In this document: in pieces, positions 1-10,937 of the stretch | Position numbering within the stretch: the stretch's first letter is position 1 | Layout of the letters: each line of letters begins with the position of its first letter | DNA from: Chlamydiales bacterium | GTDB lineage: Bacteria > Chlamydiota > Chlamydiia > Chlamydiales > Rhabdochlamydiaceae | Assembly: GCA_016185065.1 (NCBI GenBank) | Contig: JACPOL010000005.1 | Span: 1-64,000, forward strand | Length of the DNA stretch: 64,000 nucleotides | Direction: 5' to 3' | Translations under genes and position numbers: made by a program | Notes under the pieces: generated by a model | What the model was told of the DNA's origin: nothing | The model's database searches: none | What the model saw: the letters and a program-made list of their open reading frames with translations, nothing else

Positions 1-63
1 ATGACTGGGATGAAGTCGTAACAAGGTAGCCCTACCGGAAGGTGGGGCTGGATCACCTCCTTT
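1..63 (+). rRNA. rrs: 16S rRNA, 3' end (partial)
   Basis: The window opens in the last stretch of a small-subunit rRNA. The helix 44/45 core 'aagtcgtaacaaggtagcc' is present, and the gene ends in the anti-Shine-Dalgarno sequence 'ggatcacctcctt'. Only about 60 bases are inside the window, so the promoter and the rest of the gene lie to the left. Confidence 0.97.
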
Positions 64-427
64 AAGAGATAACAGGTCTACCTGTATTTCTAGGTTGAGA
101 CAAGCTTCTCTCACTTCACGTCGCTTCTACTCTGCTGTCAAACAGCAAAACTATCTCGAAAGATTGATAATTGAGAATAATCAGAGAAGAGAATCCTATT
201 AGGGTTTTGCTTCCTCGTAAGAGGAGACAATTCCCTCGAATCTATTCTATAGATTCGAAAACAAGCGCAGTAAATATATCAATGACAATGAACGGCGCTT
301 GAGGAGAAATACTTCACATTAATTAGTGTGTTAGGGAAGGCGTAAGCAATATATAAGTGAGTGGACTGTGTTTCAGTCTCGCAAGAGATTGGAAAACTAG
401 TTCACAAGCTCAGTAGTAGCGATAAAG
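64..427 (+). other. 16S-23S internal transcribed spacer
   Basis: About 360 AT-rich bases separate 16S from 23S. I see no tRNA cloverleaf (no TTC-loop motif, no CCA-adjacent acceptor stem), which agrees with the tRNA-free spacers I recall for Chlamydiales. Short dyads that may pair in precursor processing are present but not distinctive. End points are set by the rRNA boundaries and are approximate. Confidence 0.8.
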
Positions 428-3256
<2,829 letters not shown>

Positions 3257-3270
3257 TTTTTCTTTATATC

Positions 3271-3307
3271 GCTGGCTTATCTCCTAAATTGATAGGAGAT
3301 TCGCCAG
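3271..3307 (+). other. Stem-loop in the 23S-5S spacer
   Basis: The sequence 'gctggc..atctcct' pairs with 'aggagat..gccag' around the 8-base loop 'aaattgat'. This gives a two-part stem of about 12 pairs directly after 23S. A role in precursor-rRNA processing (RNase III type) is an inference. No T-run follows, so it is not a terminator. Confidence 0.6.
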
Positions 3308-3417
3308 TGATAATCTGCGTCTGACCTAACCACCAATTGGTGAAGGACAGCTCTTTCAAGCGCCTTTTTTTGTCAATGAATGCGGTTTTAATAGGACAAA
3401 CACTTATCTAGATTTTT

Positions 3418-3532
3418 CTTGGTGACCATAGAGAAGGGGAAATACCTGATCCCATCCCGAACTCAGAAGTCAAGACCTTCATCGCCGATGGTACTACACA
3501 CAAGAGTGTGGAAGAGTAGGACGTCGCCAAGA
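3418..3532 (+). rRNA. rrf: 5S rRNA
   Basis: About 115 bases with the conserved 5S blocks 'cttggtgaccatag', 'acctgatcccatcccgaactc' and the 3' strand 'acgtcgccaag', which pairs back with the 5' end. It sits about 160 bases after 23S, completing a 16S-23S-5S operon. Confidence 0.95.
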
Positions 3533-3542
3533 TTTTTTTTCC

Positions 3543-3576
3543 AACCCTAGCTGTTACTCAGCTAGGGTTTTTTTTT
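3543..3576 (+). terminator. rRNA operon terminator
   Basis: Perfect 9-bp stem 'aaccctagc/gctagggtt' around loop 'tgttactca', followed directly by an uninterrupted T-run. It lies 10 bases after 5S. The same hairpin is repeated at 3805-3838 within the downstream duplication. Confidence 0.93.
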
Positions 3577-3580
3577 GCCC

Positions 3581-3759
3581 CGATGGTACCCAGAATTTCA
3601 TCAGTAGCAGATTGATTAGACGATTTCTTGAGATTTTTTTCTGGATCAAGGAGCGGCAGCGAAAGCGATGCCTAGTGGCATCGGTGAGATGTCGCGACGC
3701 AGAGGCAGAGAAAAAGATCAAGGAAGCGGCAATCAAGATGCTGCTGATGGAGTTCAGAG
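3581..3759. repeat. 179-bp imperfect palindrome between the 5S duplications
   Basis: The segment folds on itself around the perfect hairpin 'gatgcc-tagt-ggcatc' (3667-3682). The outer arms 'cagaatttcatcagtagcag' (3591-3610) and 'ctgctgatggagttcag' (3741-3757) are near complements, and similarity persists through most of both arms. It is bounded exactly by an 83-bp direct repeat on each side (3498-3580 and 3760-3842). The A/T-rich stretch 'gagatttttttctgg' resembles the dispersed elements near 3964 and 42299. Frames reading through it look spurious. Confidence 0.75.
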
Positions 3760-3842
3760 ACACAAGAGTGTGGAAGAGTAGGACGTCGCCAAGATTTTTT
3801 TTCCAACCCTAGCTGTTACTCAGCTAGGGTTTTTTTTTGCCC
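3760..3842 (+). pseudogene. Duplicated 3' fragment of 5S rRNA plus terminator
   Basis: Exact copy, as far as I can read it, of 3498-3580 at an offset of 262 bases. It contains the last ~35 bases of 5S, the spacer, the full terminator hairpin and the T-run. It lacks the 5' two thirds of 5S and so cannot make a functional 5S. The second terminator is intact and could act as a back-up. Confidence 0.9.
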
Positions 3843-3861
3843 GCATTTTTCGCGCGCGGAA

Positions 3862-4197
3862 AAGAAGGGACATAAACGGACGAAAATGGACACGCGCTGG
3901 AGAAAGAATTCTCTTTCTATCGCTTAACGGATTTCTTTGATTGAGTGTAGCGAAATCCCTGGAGAGGTGATTGCAAAAGTACCGTTCAGCCGATTTTTTT
4001 GAGATTTTTACTGACGATTCTGCTCAAAAAAAAGCCAGGACAGTGCAAAAAGCAAGGAAGGGAGGAAAACGTGCAAGAAATGGACAGGCGGGCAAGAGGG
4101 AGAGAAAGAATTCTTTTTTTAGCGCGTGTCCGTTCTCGTCCGTTTCCTGTCCATTTTCGTCCATTAATGTCCATTTCTTCTCCGAGCGCTCTTTTTT
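3862..4197. repeat. TGGAC-unit dyad repeat (copy 1), split around other repeat sequence
   Basis: A left half at about 3866-3927 has GGAC units followed by 'acgcgc' and a core around 'gaattc'. A right half at about 4078-4195 has the inverted GTCC units at 4128, 4138, 4149, 4159 and 4169 and ends in 'tccgagcgct'. Between them at 3962-4000 lies a half copy of another repeat ('gtgattgcaaaagtaccgt...'), closely matching 42302-42335. The right end touches the stop codon of the minus-strand gene at 4198. I see no gene in 3843-4197. Confidence 0.75.
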
Positions 4198-5790
4198 TTA
4201 GATGGCTGCGTTAGGCTTCTGTTCGAACGCTTCCCAGATTTCGGTAAGAGAGGCGTTTCGAGTTTCTGCAGAACGCAGATAGTTGAAATCAATCCTAAAC
4301 GGGAAGAAGGCATCTCTGTAGAAGCTATAATCGTGCATTAACGCCTCGCGAGTAACGCGGTAGCGCTCCTCCGTTGTATCCACTGAAGAGCCTTGCAAAC
4401 GGTCTAGAGTTTCAAAGGTGGCGAAGAGGTTGGATACGACGCAGTTTGTATGATTTCCTTGGCTAGCAAGGTTGGGATTCATAGGATAAGGTATATTTTC
4501 AGGAAGAACTGGCTTGTCGCCTTTAATGGGATAGGAGTTGAAGGTCTTTTCAACGTTCATAAAAGGAAAGCGCGCATCTAGCATGGGGCGAATAACAGTA
4601 ATAGCTTGATCAAGGGTTGTATTGATTTTTTGACTTACACTACTTCTATTTACCCAATAGAGGTTAAAGAGCTCGCCGGCTTTTTTTTCGATGATTAGAT
4701 AGGTCTTATGCATGCTGTCTACGGGAAGCGATAGAGCCGAGTAGTTTTCAGTTCCATAGACGATCGGAATAAAAAAGCGAGCATTAAGCGGTAAAGACTC
4801 CATTTTTGCTTGCAGCTGGCTCATAAGGCAACTCATCTGCATGTAATAGAAGAGGCTTCCCATATAAAGGCCCACTTTAAATCCTGTAGTTGGCTCAACA
4901 ATACCTACAAGTGTAGCGACAAGCGTTCCCACTACCTTCATGATGTTCTGAAGCAGGAAGAATAGGTGCATGAGAGGATTTGTGGTTATCTCTGTGTAAA
5001 TTGGTCCGCGTCCAGAGATAAATTGTATGACGCCTGTGGCTAGGAGGAAGAGGTGAAGGAGCATCGCAAAAGTCAGATCAATCGTCGCAAGGATCGGCAT
5101 TAAAAGAACTGCACATCTAATTAGAACCTCTCTTGTTACAGCCTCATACTGGTACTCCCCGCGGATCTCTTTAACAAGATAGCCCGTTGCAAGCAGAGTA
5201 AGATTGGTGATCTTGTGGATGAACTCTTGCGCCTGTAACGATTCAAGGGATCCTTCAAACTCTCTGGCAAAGCGGATGCTTTCGATACACTCGTCTGAAT
5301 AAATCTGATGTCTCACACCAGCTACTTCGCTGGTCTGGTGTCCTCTTGCGATCGTTTCAACAATAGACAAGCTCTGGATGGGGCTGCACGGTGTTGTAAA
5401 GCGGCAGGATGTATTGGAAGAGAGCATTCCGACTACTGCGTGTTTATCCACCGGTTCGGAGACGGCAAAGCCAGCAAAGGGGTGTATCAGACCAAAGACG
5501 CTGCCCAGTAGAAGAGGGGCTACCGCATTGCGCACTCTTTGGAGATGCTGCCAGGGCAGCACAAAGTCCAATTCACAGCATAGGAGGCTCTTTCCCAACG
5601 CATAAACACACGTTGGAAAGATCATGGTGGTGTGGAAGGCGATATCCAGTGCAGCACTTACAGAGAGAAGCGCAGCTGCCACCACTCGGCTAATAGGGGT
5701 ATACTCCTCACAACCCAGCTCTTGTTCAAAAAAGTAGGTGTGAAGAGTGAGTTTCTCAGCGGCGCTAAGGAAGCTGATCTCTGCTGTCAT
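4198..5790 (-). CDS. Multi-pass membrane protein of unknown function (530 aa)
   Basis: I do not recognise this protein. It has several hydrophobic stretches: about residues 33-62, 82-108, a pair near 225-260, and a pair near 285-320. The remainder is hydrophilic, including a C-terminal third with many charged and aromatic residues. There is no signal peptide; the N terminus is soluble. The start is an ATG at 5790. It lies 12 bases downstream of the 216-aa gene at 5803-6453 and is probably cotranscribed with it from the promoter at 6496-6524. The repeated hydrophobic pairs are compatible with an inclusion-membrane (Inc-like) or inner-membrane protein, but this is inference from hydropathy only. 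Confidence 0.75.
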   Translation of the reverse strand: MTAEISFLSAAEKLTLHTYFFEQELGCEEYTPISRVVAAALLSVSAALDIAFHTTMIFPTCVYALGKSLLCCELDFVLPWQHLQRVRNAVAPLLLGSVFGLIHPFAGFAVSEPVDKHAVVGMLSSNTSCRFTTPCSPIQSLSIVETIARGHQTSEVAGVRHQIYSDECIESIRFAREFEGSLESLQAQEFIHKITNLTLLATGYLVKEIRGEYQYEAVTREVLIRCAVLLMPILATIDLTFAMLLHLFLLATGVIQFISGRGPIYTEITTNPLMHLFFLLQNIMKVVGTLVATLVGIVEPTTGFKVGLYMGSLFYYMQMSCLMSQLQAKMESLPLNARFFIPIVYGTENYSALSLPVDSMHKTYLIIEKKAGELFNLYWVNRSSVSQKINTTLDQAITVIRPMLDARFPFMNVEKTFNSYPIKGDKPVLPENIPYPMNPNLASQGNHTNCVVSNLFATFETLDRLQGSSVDTTEERYRVTREALMHDYSFYRDAFFPFRIDFNYLRSAETRNASLTEIWEAFEQKPNAAI

Positions 5791-5802
5791 AATCTTGCAA
5801 TT

Positions 5803-6453
5803 TTAGCCCTGCGCTACTACTAAGTTCTCAGAGGTGAGGAGTGAGTAGATCGTATTGCCCTCTGCGTGGCTTGTGATTGCCGTGTTTGCAAAGTTTCTGA
5901 AGTAGTCGCTCACGGTCTGAGGGGTGATCTCAGTGTAGGCATCGAATAGCGGAACATGCGCGGGATGCTTCTGATTGAGAGGCTGCCAGATGCCGGAAGG
6001 GTGAGGTGTCTGAGGATCTGGAAGGGTATCAGTGGTTTTGGGTTTAAGCTGTAGGGAAGAGTCGAGCATGTGCGGGAAGCGCTGGTTGAAGTCGCTTAGG
6101 TCTTGAGGCGTGAATACTGGGGAGAAGTGGTCGCCGATGAGTGAATCCACACGGGTGTCTGTAGCTTTAATGATCTCTACTCGTCCATCGATACTATGTA
6201 CGATTTTCTCTGCGCGCTCAAGGAGTACGTTATCGCAGAAGTGCCAGCGGAAGATCGCCATGAACAGAACGGAGACGGTGCGAGCGAGTAGAGTCCAAGA
6301 AGGAAGCTCGCAGTTTGAGACGTGTGCCAAGAGTTCGTGAAGGGGGCGGGTAACGAGGATGGTTCCCGGCTCAAACTCAATGCCTGTTACTTGAGCGCCT
6401 GTAGGCTGAGAAGAGAGAGTTGCTAAGTGATCGCCTAATGCTGACATTGCCAT
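5803..6453 (-). CDS. Hypothetical protein (216 aa), first gene of a two-gene unit
   Basis: No recognised family. The N-terminal half contains one hydrophobic segment (about residues 48-68, around 'LLARTVSVLFMAIFRW') that may be a single membrane span. The second half is polar and proline-rich, followed by a conserved-looking C-terminal end with the motif 'NTIYSLLTSE'. The start has a 'gaggaaa' ribosome site 6 bases upstream, and a consensus promoter lies at 6496-6524. A decayed copy of its C-terminal end lies upstream at 6558-6650, so the gene once had a paralogue here. It ends 12 bases before the next gene. Confidence 0.72.
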   Translation of the reverse strand: MAMSALGDHLATLSSQPTGAQVTGIEFEPGTILVTRPLHELLAHVSNCELPSWTLLARTVSVLFMAIFRWHFCDNVLLERAEKIVHSIDGRVEIIKATDTRVDSLIGDHFSPVFTPQDLSDFNQRFPHMLDSSLQLKPKTTDTLPDPQTPHPSGIWQPLNQKHPAHVPLFDAYTEITPQTVSDYFRNFANTAITSHAEGNTIYSLLTSENLVVAQG

Positions 6454-6495
6454 AATACTTTCCTCGTTTTTGATTTAGATTAATTAAGTAATGCA

Positions 6496-6524
6496 ATTAT
6501 AGCATTATTATTTTTCTTATGCAA
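6496..6524 (-). promoter_or_regulatory. Consensus-like promoter for the 5803-6453 gene
   Basis: On the minus strand, TTGCAT (6519-6524) and TATAAT (6496-6501) are separated by exactly 17 bases. The -10 is perfect and the -35 matches 4 of 6. The start codon is about 43 bases from the -10. This is a housekeeping (chlamydial sigma-66/sigma-70) type promoter by sequence; activity is inferred. Confidence 0.75.
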
Positions 6525-6557
6525 TTGCTTAATAATCTGTAAATTAAAGATTTTAGT

Positions 6558-6650
6558 TTAAAATTTTACTGCTTCTTCAAAACGGTCCGAAGAGAGCAGC
6601 GAGTAGATCGTTTTATTGAGGCCCTCTATAATAACATTTTTCGCCCTCTT
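6558..6650 (-). pseudogene. Remnant of a paralogue of the 216-aa protein
   Basis: Read on the minus strand, the segment encodes about 30 residues including 'NKTIYSLLSSDRFEEAV' before a TAA. This lines up with the C-terminal 'GNTIYSLLTSENLVVAQ' of the protein at 5803-6453. The frame is closed by a stop just upstream, and no start or ribosome site is present. The copy is only the 3' tail of a gene that was deleted or overwritten. The rest of 6525-6715 is AT-rich with nothing else recognised. Confidence 0.65.
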
Positions 6651-6715
6651 TTACAATGCTGGTATTTTGTTAAATTAAAATTTTGATTTTGTTTGCATGT
6701 GCTAGATTGAGGCAA

Positions 6716-6755
6716 TAAAAAAGCCGCTAGGGGGGTTAACCCTAGCGGCTTTTTT
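6716..6755 (-). terminator. Bidirectional rho-independent terminator
   Basis: A 14-bp stem, 'aaaagccgctaggg' against 'ccctagcggctttt', with A-run and T-run on opposite sides. It terminates the minus-strand RRM gene that stops at 6787 and would work on plus-strand transcripts too. Confidence 0.93.
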
Positions 6756-6786
6756 CATCCAACTCTAAGAAGAGAGGGACTACTTA

Positions 6787-7158
6787 CTACTCTTGTGAAA
6801 AGCGATCTTGTCTTCTGCCTTCGCCAGACCAGCTGCCGCGACGCTCTCTGCGCTCGCCACCACCGCCACCACCGCCGCCGAATGAACGCTCTCTTTTTTG
6901 CTCAGGGCGCGCTTCATTGACGATGAGTGTACGGCCGTTTAACTTCATGCCGTTGATAGCTTCGATAGCCTTTTGAGCCTCATCGCCATCAGCCATTTCT
7001 ACGAAGCCAAAGCCTTTCGACTGGCCAGTAAATTTGTCTGTGATGATGCGGACTGATTCAATCTTTCCATAAGCGGAAAAGAGGTTGTGTAGCTCCTCTT
7101 CAGTTACGCTGTAAGGAAGGCTTCCGACATAAAGTTTTTTGTTTGCTGCTTGATTCAT
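6787..7158 (-). CDS. RRM-domain RNA-binding protein
   Basis: Small 123-residue RNA-binding protein of the bacterial glycine-rich RRM family. One RRM fills residues 8-82: RNP2 is 'LYVGSL' (9-14) and RNP1 is 'KGFGFVEM' (48-55), with the aromatic residues that stack on RNA bases. The tail (90-123) is a glycine run followed by Arg/Gly/Ser-rich sequence, as in cold-inducible RNA-binding proteins. It is monocistronic, with a strong terminator at 6716-6755. An 'aaggaga' ribosome site lies 12 bases before the ATG, a wide spacing. The 260-base upstream spacer is long, so a structured leader like that of cold-shock genes is possible but not shown. Confidence 0.93.
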   Translation of the reverse strand: MNQAANKKLYVGSLPYSVTEEELHNLFSAYGKIESVRIITDKFTGQSKGFGFVEMADGDEAQKAIEAINGMKLNGRTLIVNEARPEQKRERSFGGGGGGGGERRERRGSWSGEGRRQDRFSQE

Positions 7159-7419
7159 ACTAAAAAAAATCTCCTTAAAGATCTAAATACTTACTTCCGT
7201 GTGAGCCGGCCCGAAAACGTTTTTCTGGGAGAGGCGCACACCTTTAGGAGTTGACTCGGGCTTTTCCAATCGCTGGAACAAGAACAGACATAAAATCAGT
7301 TCAAAATACACGGGATCAACAACATTAACGATTGTACCACAAGGCTCTTTTGCAAGTCCAGCAACTCATCGCCTCGCTCAAAATTAGCGTCAACAAATTA
7401 TTTTAACTCAGCTGAAATC
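7159..7419. other. Intergenic leader region upstream of the RRM gene
   Basis: This 261-base spacer lies between the stop of nadE and the start of the RRM gene, both on the minus strand. I see no reading frame worth calling and no tRNA. It probably holds the promoter and 5' leader of the RRM gene and any nadE 3' end. No convincing -35/-10 pair stands out. Confidence 0.5.
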
Positions 7420-9063
7420 TTACATCCAGCGCTGGACGATGGGGTAGGCTCTGCCGACGCGGAAGGCCTTCTTGGAGACGCGTATGCCAGGAGCGGCTTG
7501 GCGCCTCTTGTACTCGGCTCTGTGGATGCGATGGATGAGATCGATGACGAGCTCGAGAGGAATTTTCCAGCGCTTTGAGATCTCCTCTGGTGAGAGGAAC
7601 TCTTCGACGTAGCCCTGCAGAACGGCGTCGACAGTTGCATAGTCTGGGAGTGTGTCGCTATCTTTTTGATCTGGTCTGAGCTCGGCAGAGGGGGGCTTGT
7701 CGATGATCGCTTGCGGGATGATCTCCTGCTTTCTATTGAGCCACTTGCAGAGTGCGTAGATCTGCGTCTTGCTGACGTCGGAAATCACAGCAAGACCTCC
7801 GCACATATCGCCGTAAAGGGTCGAGTAGCCCATGCTCATCTCGCTCTTGTTAGCTGTGCTGAGCACGATGTGTCCGAATTTATTCGATAGCGACATCAGG
7901 ATCGTTCCGCGCACGCGTGCTTGAAGGTTCTCCTCAGTAACATCGAAATCTGGTTTGCCCATCTCTTTGAAGAGGGGCTCGAGAAGTTCTAAATACGCTT
8001 CAAAAGGGCCTTCAATGGGAACTTCAATGAGCTCGATATCGAGCCTGCGCGCGAGCTCTTGTGAATCTGTAACGCTTCCGGTTGAACTGAAGCGGGAGGG
8101 CATTGTGATGGCGAGCACATTCTCTTTCCCGAGTGCGTCGGCTGCGATGCAGGCAACGAGTGCGGAGTCGATGCCGCCAGAGAGGCCTAAGCACCCCTTC
8201 TTAAATCCCGACTTGTGAAAGTAGTCGCGCGTTCCGAGAACGAGGGCCTCATAGAGATCGCCCATCGCGTCATAAGAAAAAGTAAAAGCGGGAGGGAGCG
8301 CGTCGAAGTCGATGAGCATCTCCTCCTCTTTAAATCCCGCAGCGATCTGCCTGAGTTTGCCATCTCTGTCGACGCAGATGCTGTATCCATCGAAGATCAG
8401 CTGATCATTGCCTCCAACCTGGCAGCAGAGAATGACGGGGCACTGGAGCGTCTTGGCGCTCTTGGCGCAGACTTGAATGCGGACGTCGGGTTTCTGATAC
8501 TGGTAGGGAGAGGCGGAGATGTTGACAAGAAGGTCGGGTTTAGAGGGAAGGATGTCGAGGACGGGATCCTTCGAATAGCGCGTGAGATCGACAAAACCGG
8601 AGTGCTGCCAGATATCTTCGCAGATCATCACGGCGATCTTCTTCCCCTTGCACGTCCATGTTTGAAGAGATGATCCTGGCTGAAAGTAGCGCCTCTCGTC
8701 GAAGACGTCGTAGGTGGGAAGCAGGCACTTATCCTCGTAGCCGAGGAGTTTGCCATCTTCGATAATAGCAGCGCTGTTGTAGAGAGGCTTCTCCGCATCT
8801 TTGGGCGCCCATCTTACGAGGCCTACGATGAGCATCAGCTTCGATGAGGCCTTGATGATCTTTTCGAGGCACTCCTGCACCTGATCTATGAATGCGGAAT
8901 GGAGGAGGAGGTCTTCAGGCGGATAGCCGCAGATGCTCATCTCGGGGAAGATGAGGAGGTCGGCCTTTTGGGCCCGCGCGCGTTCGATCGTTTGAAGAAT
9001 TTTTTTAGTATTTTCTTCAAGATCGCCAACGGTTGGATTTAATTGAGCTGCAATGACTCTCAT
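7420..9063 (-). CDS. nadE: Glutamine-dependent NAD+ synthetase
   Basis: Makes NAD+ from deamido-NAD+ with glutamine as nitrogen donor and ATP. The N-terminal ~270 residues are a nitrilase-type glutaminase with the Glu-Lys-Cys triad visible (E45, K116, C152 counted from an upstream TTG frame start, four less from this ATG). The C-terminal ~270 residues are the synthetase with the PP-loop 'SGGIDSA'. The length of about 547-551 matches bacterial two-domain NadE. The ATG at 9063 starts the conserved 'MRVIAAQLNP'; a TTG at 9075 is possible. It is divergent from htpG across only 62 bases, so the two promoters are close or overlapping. Chlamydiaceae, as I recall, lack this step and import NAD, so it marks broader metabolism. 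Confidence 0.96.
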   Translation of the reverse strand: MRVIAAQLNPTVGDLEENTKKILQTIERARAQKADLLIFPEMSICGYPPEDLLLHSAFIDQVQECLEKIIKASSKLMLIVGLVRWAPKDAEKPLYNSAAIIEDGKLLGYEDKCLLPTYDVFDERRYFQPGSSLQTWTCKGKKIAVMICEDIWQHSGFVDLTRYSKDPVLDILPSKPDLLVNISASPYQYQKPDVRIQVCAKSAKTLQCPVILCCQVGGNDQLIFDGYSICVDRDGKLRQIAAGFKEEEMLIDFDALPPAFTFSYDAMGDLYEALVLGTRDYFHKSGFKKGCLGLSGGIDSALVACIAADALGKENVLAITMPSRFSSTGSVTDSQELARRLDIELIEVPIEGPFEAYLELLEPLFKEMGKPDFDVTEENLQARVRGTILMSLSNKFGHIVLSTANKSEMSMGYSTLYGDMCGGLAVISDVSKTQIYALCKWLNRKQEIIPQAIIDKPPSAELRPDQKDSDTLPDYATVDAVLQGYVEEFLSPEEISKRWKIPLELVIDLIHRIHRAEYKRRQAAPGIRVSKKAFRVGRAYPIVQRWM

Positions 9064-9125
9064 AACTTGACTCAAAACCTTTTATCTACGCATGATTTCC
9101 TATACTACAAGAAGGAGCATTAAAG

Positions 9126-10937
9126 ATGGGAAAACTCAAGATCCACACGGAAAATCTTCTTCCGATCATCAAAAAATGGCTTTATAGCGATAAGGATATT
9201 TTTGTCAGAGAGCTGATTTCTAACTCGTGCGACGCCCTGCACAAACTGCGCATTCTGCGAGAGAGGGGAGAGGCGGAGTTTTCAGAGGAGTCTCTGCGCA
9301 TCGACCTCATCATCGACAAAGAGGGGCACACGCTGAAATTTGTAGATACTGGTATTGGGATGAGCGAAGAGGAGGTGGAGAAGTATATCTCCCAGATCGC
9401 CTTCTCCGGAGCTGAGGAGTTTCTAGACAAGTATAAGAGTCAGAACGAGCAGGACCAGATTATCGGCCACTTCGGGCTCGGTTTCTACTCGGCCTACATG
9501 GTTTCGACAAAAGTGGAGATCGACACCCTTTCTTATCGTCCCTCATCTGCAGCTGTGCTCTGGTCGTGCGATGGCTCTTCAGAGTATTCGGTTGCGCAAG
9601 GTGAGAGAGCAGAACGCGGAACAGAGATCACGCTTTTTATCGATAAAGATAGCGATGAGTTTTTGGAAGAGAGCAAGATTAAACAGATCTTGAAGCAGTA
9701 CTGCGCGTTTCTTCCCTTCCCGATCTACCTCAATGGAGAGAAGATCAACCACAAAGATCCTCTCTGGTTGAAAAACGCCTCCGAGTGCACCGACAAGGAG
9801 TATCTCGATTTCTACAGGGATCTCTATCCTCAAGAGCCGGATCCGATCTTCTGGATCCACTTGAATGTCGACTACCCTTTCAACCTGAAGGGGATCCTCT
9901 ACTTCCCAAGAGTCCAGCGCAGATTTGATTGGAACCGCGCAAATATTAAGCTCTTCTGCAACCGCGTTTTTGTCTCGGATAACTGCAAGGATCTGATCCC
10001 AGAGTATCTCGCTGTTCTTCAGGGAGCGCTTGATAGCGCAGACATCCCGCTTAACGTCTCCAGAAGCACGCTGCAGATGGATAAGACGGTGCGGCAGCTG
10101 GCCTCTCACATCTCTAAAAAGGTCTCCGATCGTTTAACTAGCCTCCATCTAACGGAGAAGGTCAAGTTCCAAGAGGCTTGGCCCGATATCGAGCTGATCG
10201 TGAAGCTCGGCGCTGTGCAGGATGAGAAGTTCTACGAGCGCGTTAAGGGTGCTCTCATCTGGAAGAACACAGAGGGGGAGTGGACAACAGCCGAAGAGTA
10301 TTTAGAGCGCAATCGAGAGAAGACGAAGGAGAAGATCTTCTATACAACGGAGGAGAAGACCCCATCATATCTGCTTGAACTCTACAAAGGACATGAGGTT
10401 CTCTATGCCACATCTCCTGTGGATACAGCCCTCATGAATACTTTGGAAAACAAGCTCTCTTCTGCAAAATTTCAACGTCTTGACGGAGCGATCGAAGCTG
10501 CAACTCTCGACTCTTCGAGAGAGAAGACGCTCCTTGATGCCGATGGGAAGACTCAAGCGGGAAGGATCGCCGACTTCATTCGCGCCTCTCTCGGGCTTGA
10601 AAAGGTTGAGGTGGAAGCGAAGAGTTTAACCTCTGATACCCTTCCTGCATTCATCGTGCTTGATGAGGAGGCAAGGCGCATGCGCGACTACATGGCTCTG
10701 ACGGGTCAGAGCCTTCCTTTTGCCCTGACAGACAAGAAGACTTTTGTAGTGAATACAAATAGCAAGCTGATCTCTTCAATCTATGCGATGCAGAGTAAGC
10801 AGCCGGATCTTGCCAAGCAGATGGTGCGCCACGTCTACGACCTGTCGCTTCTGTCGCAAAAAGAGCTCGAGCCGACAGCTCTTGCCGATTTTGTCTCTCG
10901 CTCAAGTAGCGTCCTAGAGCAACTCATTGAGAAGTGA
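9126..10937 (+). CDS. htpG: Chaperone HtpG (Hsp90 family)
   Basis: Cytosolic ATP-dependent chaperone, 603 residues, against about 620 for E. coli HtpG. The N-terminal GHKL ATPase domain has 'ELISNSCDALHKLR' (Asn/Asp that bind Mg-ATP), 'DTGIGMSEEEV' and 'GHFGLGFYSAYMV'. The middle domain has the arginine that contacts ATP ('NVSRSTLQMD', about 318-327). A shorter C-terminal dimerisation domain follows. An 'aaggag' ribosome site sits 10 bases before the ATG. No CIRCE operator is visible in the short upstream spacer. The last 14 bases overlap the convergent phosphatase gene, so the two transcripts read into each other. Confidence 0.97.
   Translation: MGKLKIHTENLLPIIKKWLYSDKDIFVRELISNSCDALHKLRILRERGEAEFSEESLRIDLIIDKEGHTLKFVDTGIGMSEEEVEKYISQIAFSGAEEFLDKYKSQNEQDQIIGHFGLGFYSAYMVSTKVEIDTLSYRPSSAAVLWSCDGSSEYSVAQGERAERGTEITLFIDKDSDEFLEESKIKQILKQYCAFLPFPIYLNGEKINHKDPLWLKNASECTDKEYLDFYRDLYPQEPDPIFWIHLNVDYPFNLKGILYFPRVQRRFDWNRANIKLFCNRVFVSDNCKDLIPEYLAVLQGALDSADIPLNVSRSTLQMDKTVRQLASHISKKVSDRLTSLHLTEKVKFQEAWPDIELIVKLGAVQDEKFYERVKGALIWKNTEGEWTTAEEYLERNREKTKEKIFYTTEEKTPSYLLELYKGHEVLYATSPVDTALMNTLENKLSSAKFQRLDGAIEAATLDSSREKTLLDADGKTQAGRIADFIRASLGLEKVEVEAKSLTSDTLPAFIVLDEEARRMRDYMALTGQSLPFALTDKKTFVVNTNSKLISSIYAMQSKQPDLAKQMVRHVYDLSLLSQKELEPTALADFVSRSSSVLEQLIEK

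Noticed and set aside
64..427. Possible tRNA in the rRNA spacer
   Set aside because: No T-loop, anticodon stem or acceptor pairing found by eye.
3971..4214. Overlapping short frames on both strands
   Set aside because: They run through dispersed repeat arms; composition is Lys/Arg/Phe-rich from the repeat and no ribosome site fits.
8215..8673. 152-codon plus-strand frame inside nadE
   Set aside because: Antisense to a well-conserved enzyme; no ribosome site or family match.
9064..9125. CIRCE heat-shock operator before htpG
   Set aside because: The TTAGCACTC-N9-GAGTGCTAA pattern is not present.
9579..10109. 176-codon minus-strand frame inside htpG
   Set aside because: Antisense shadow of Hsp90 coding sequence.
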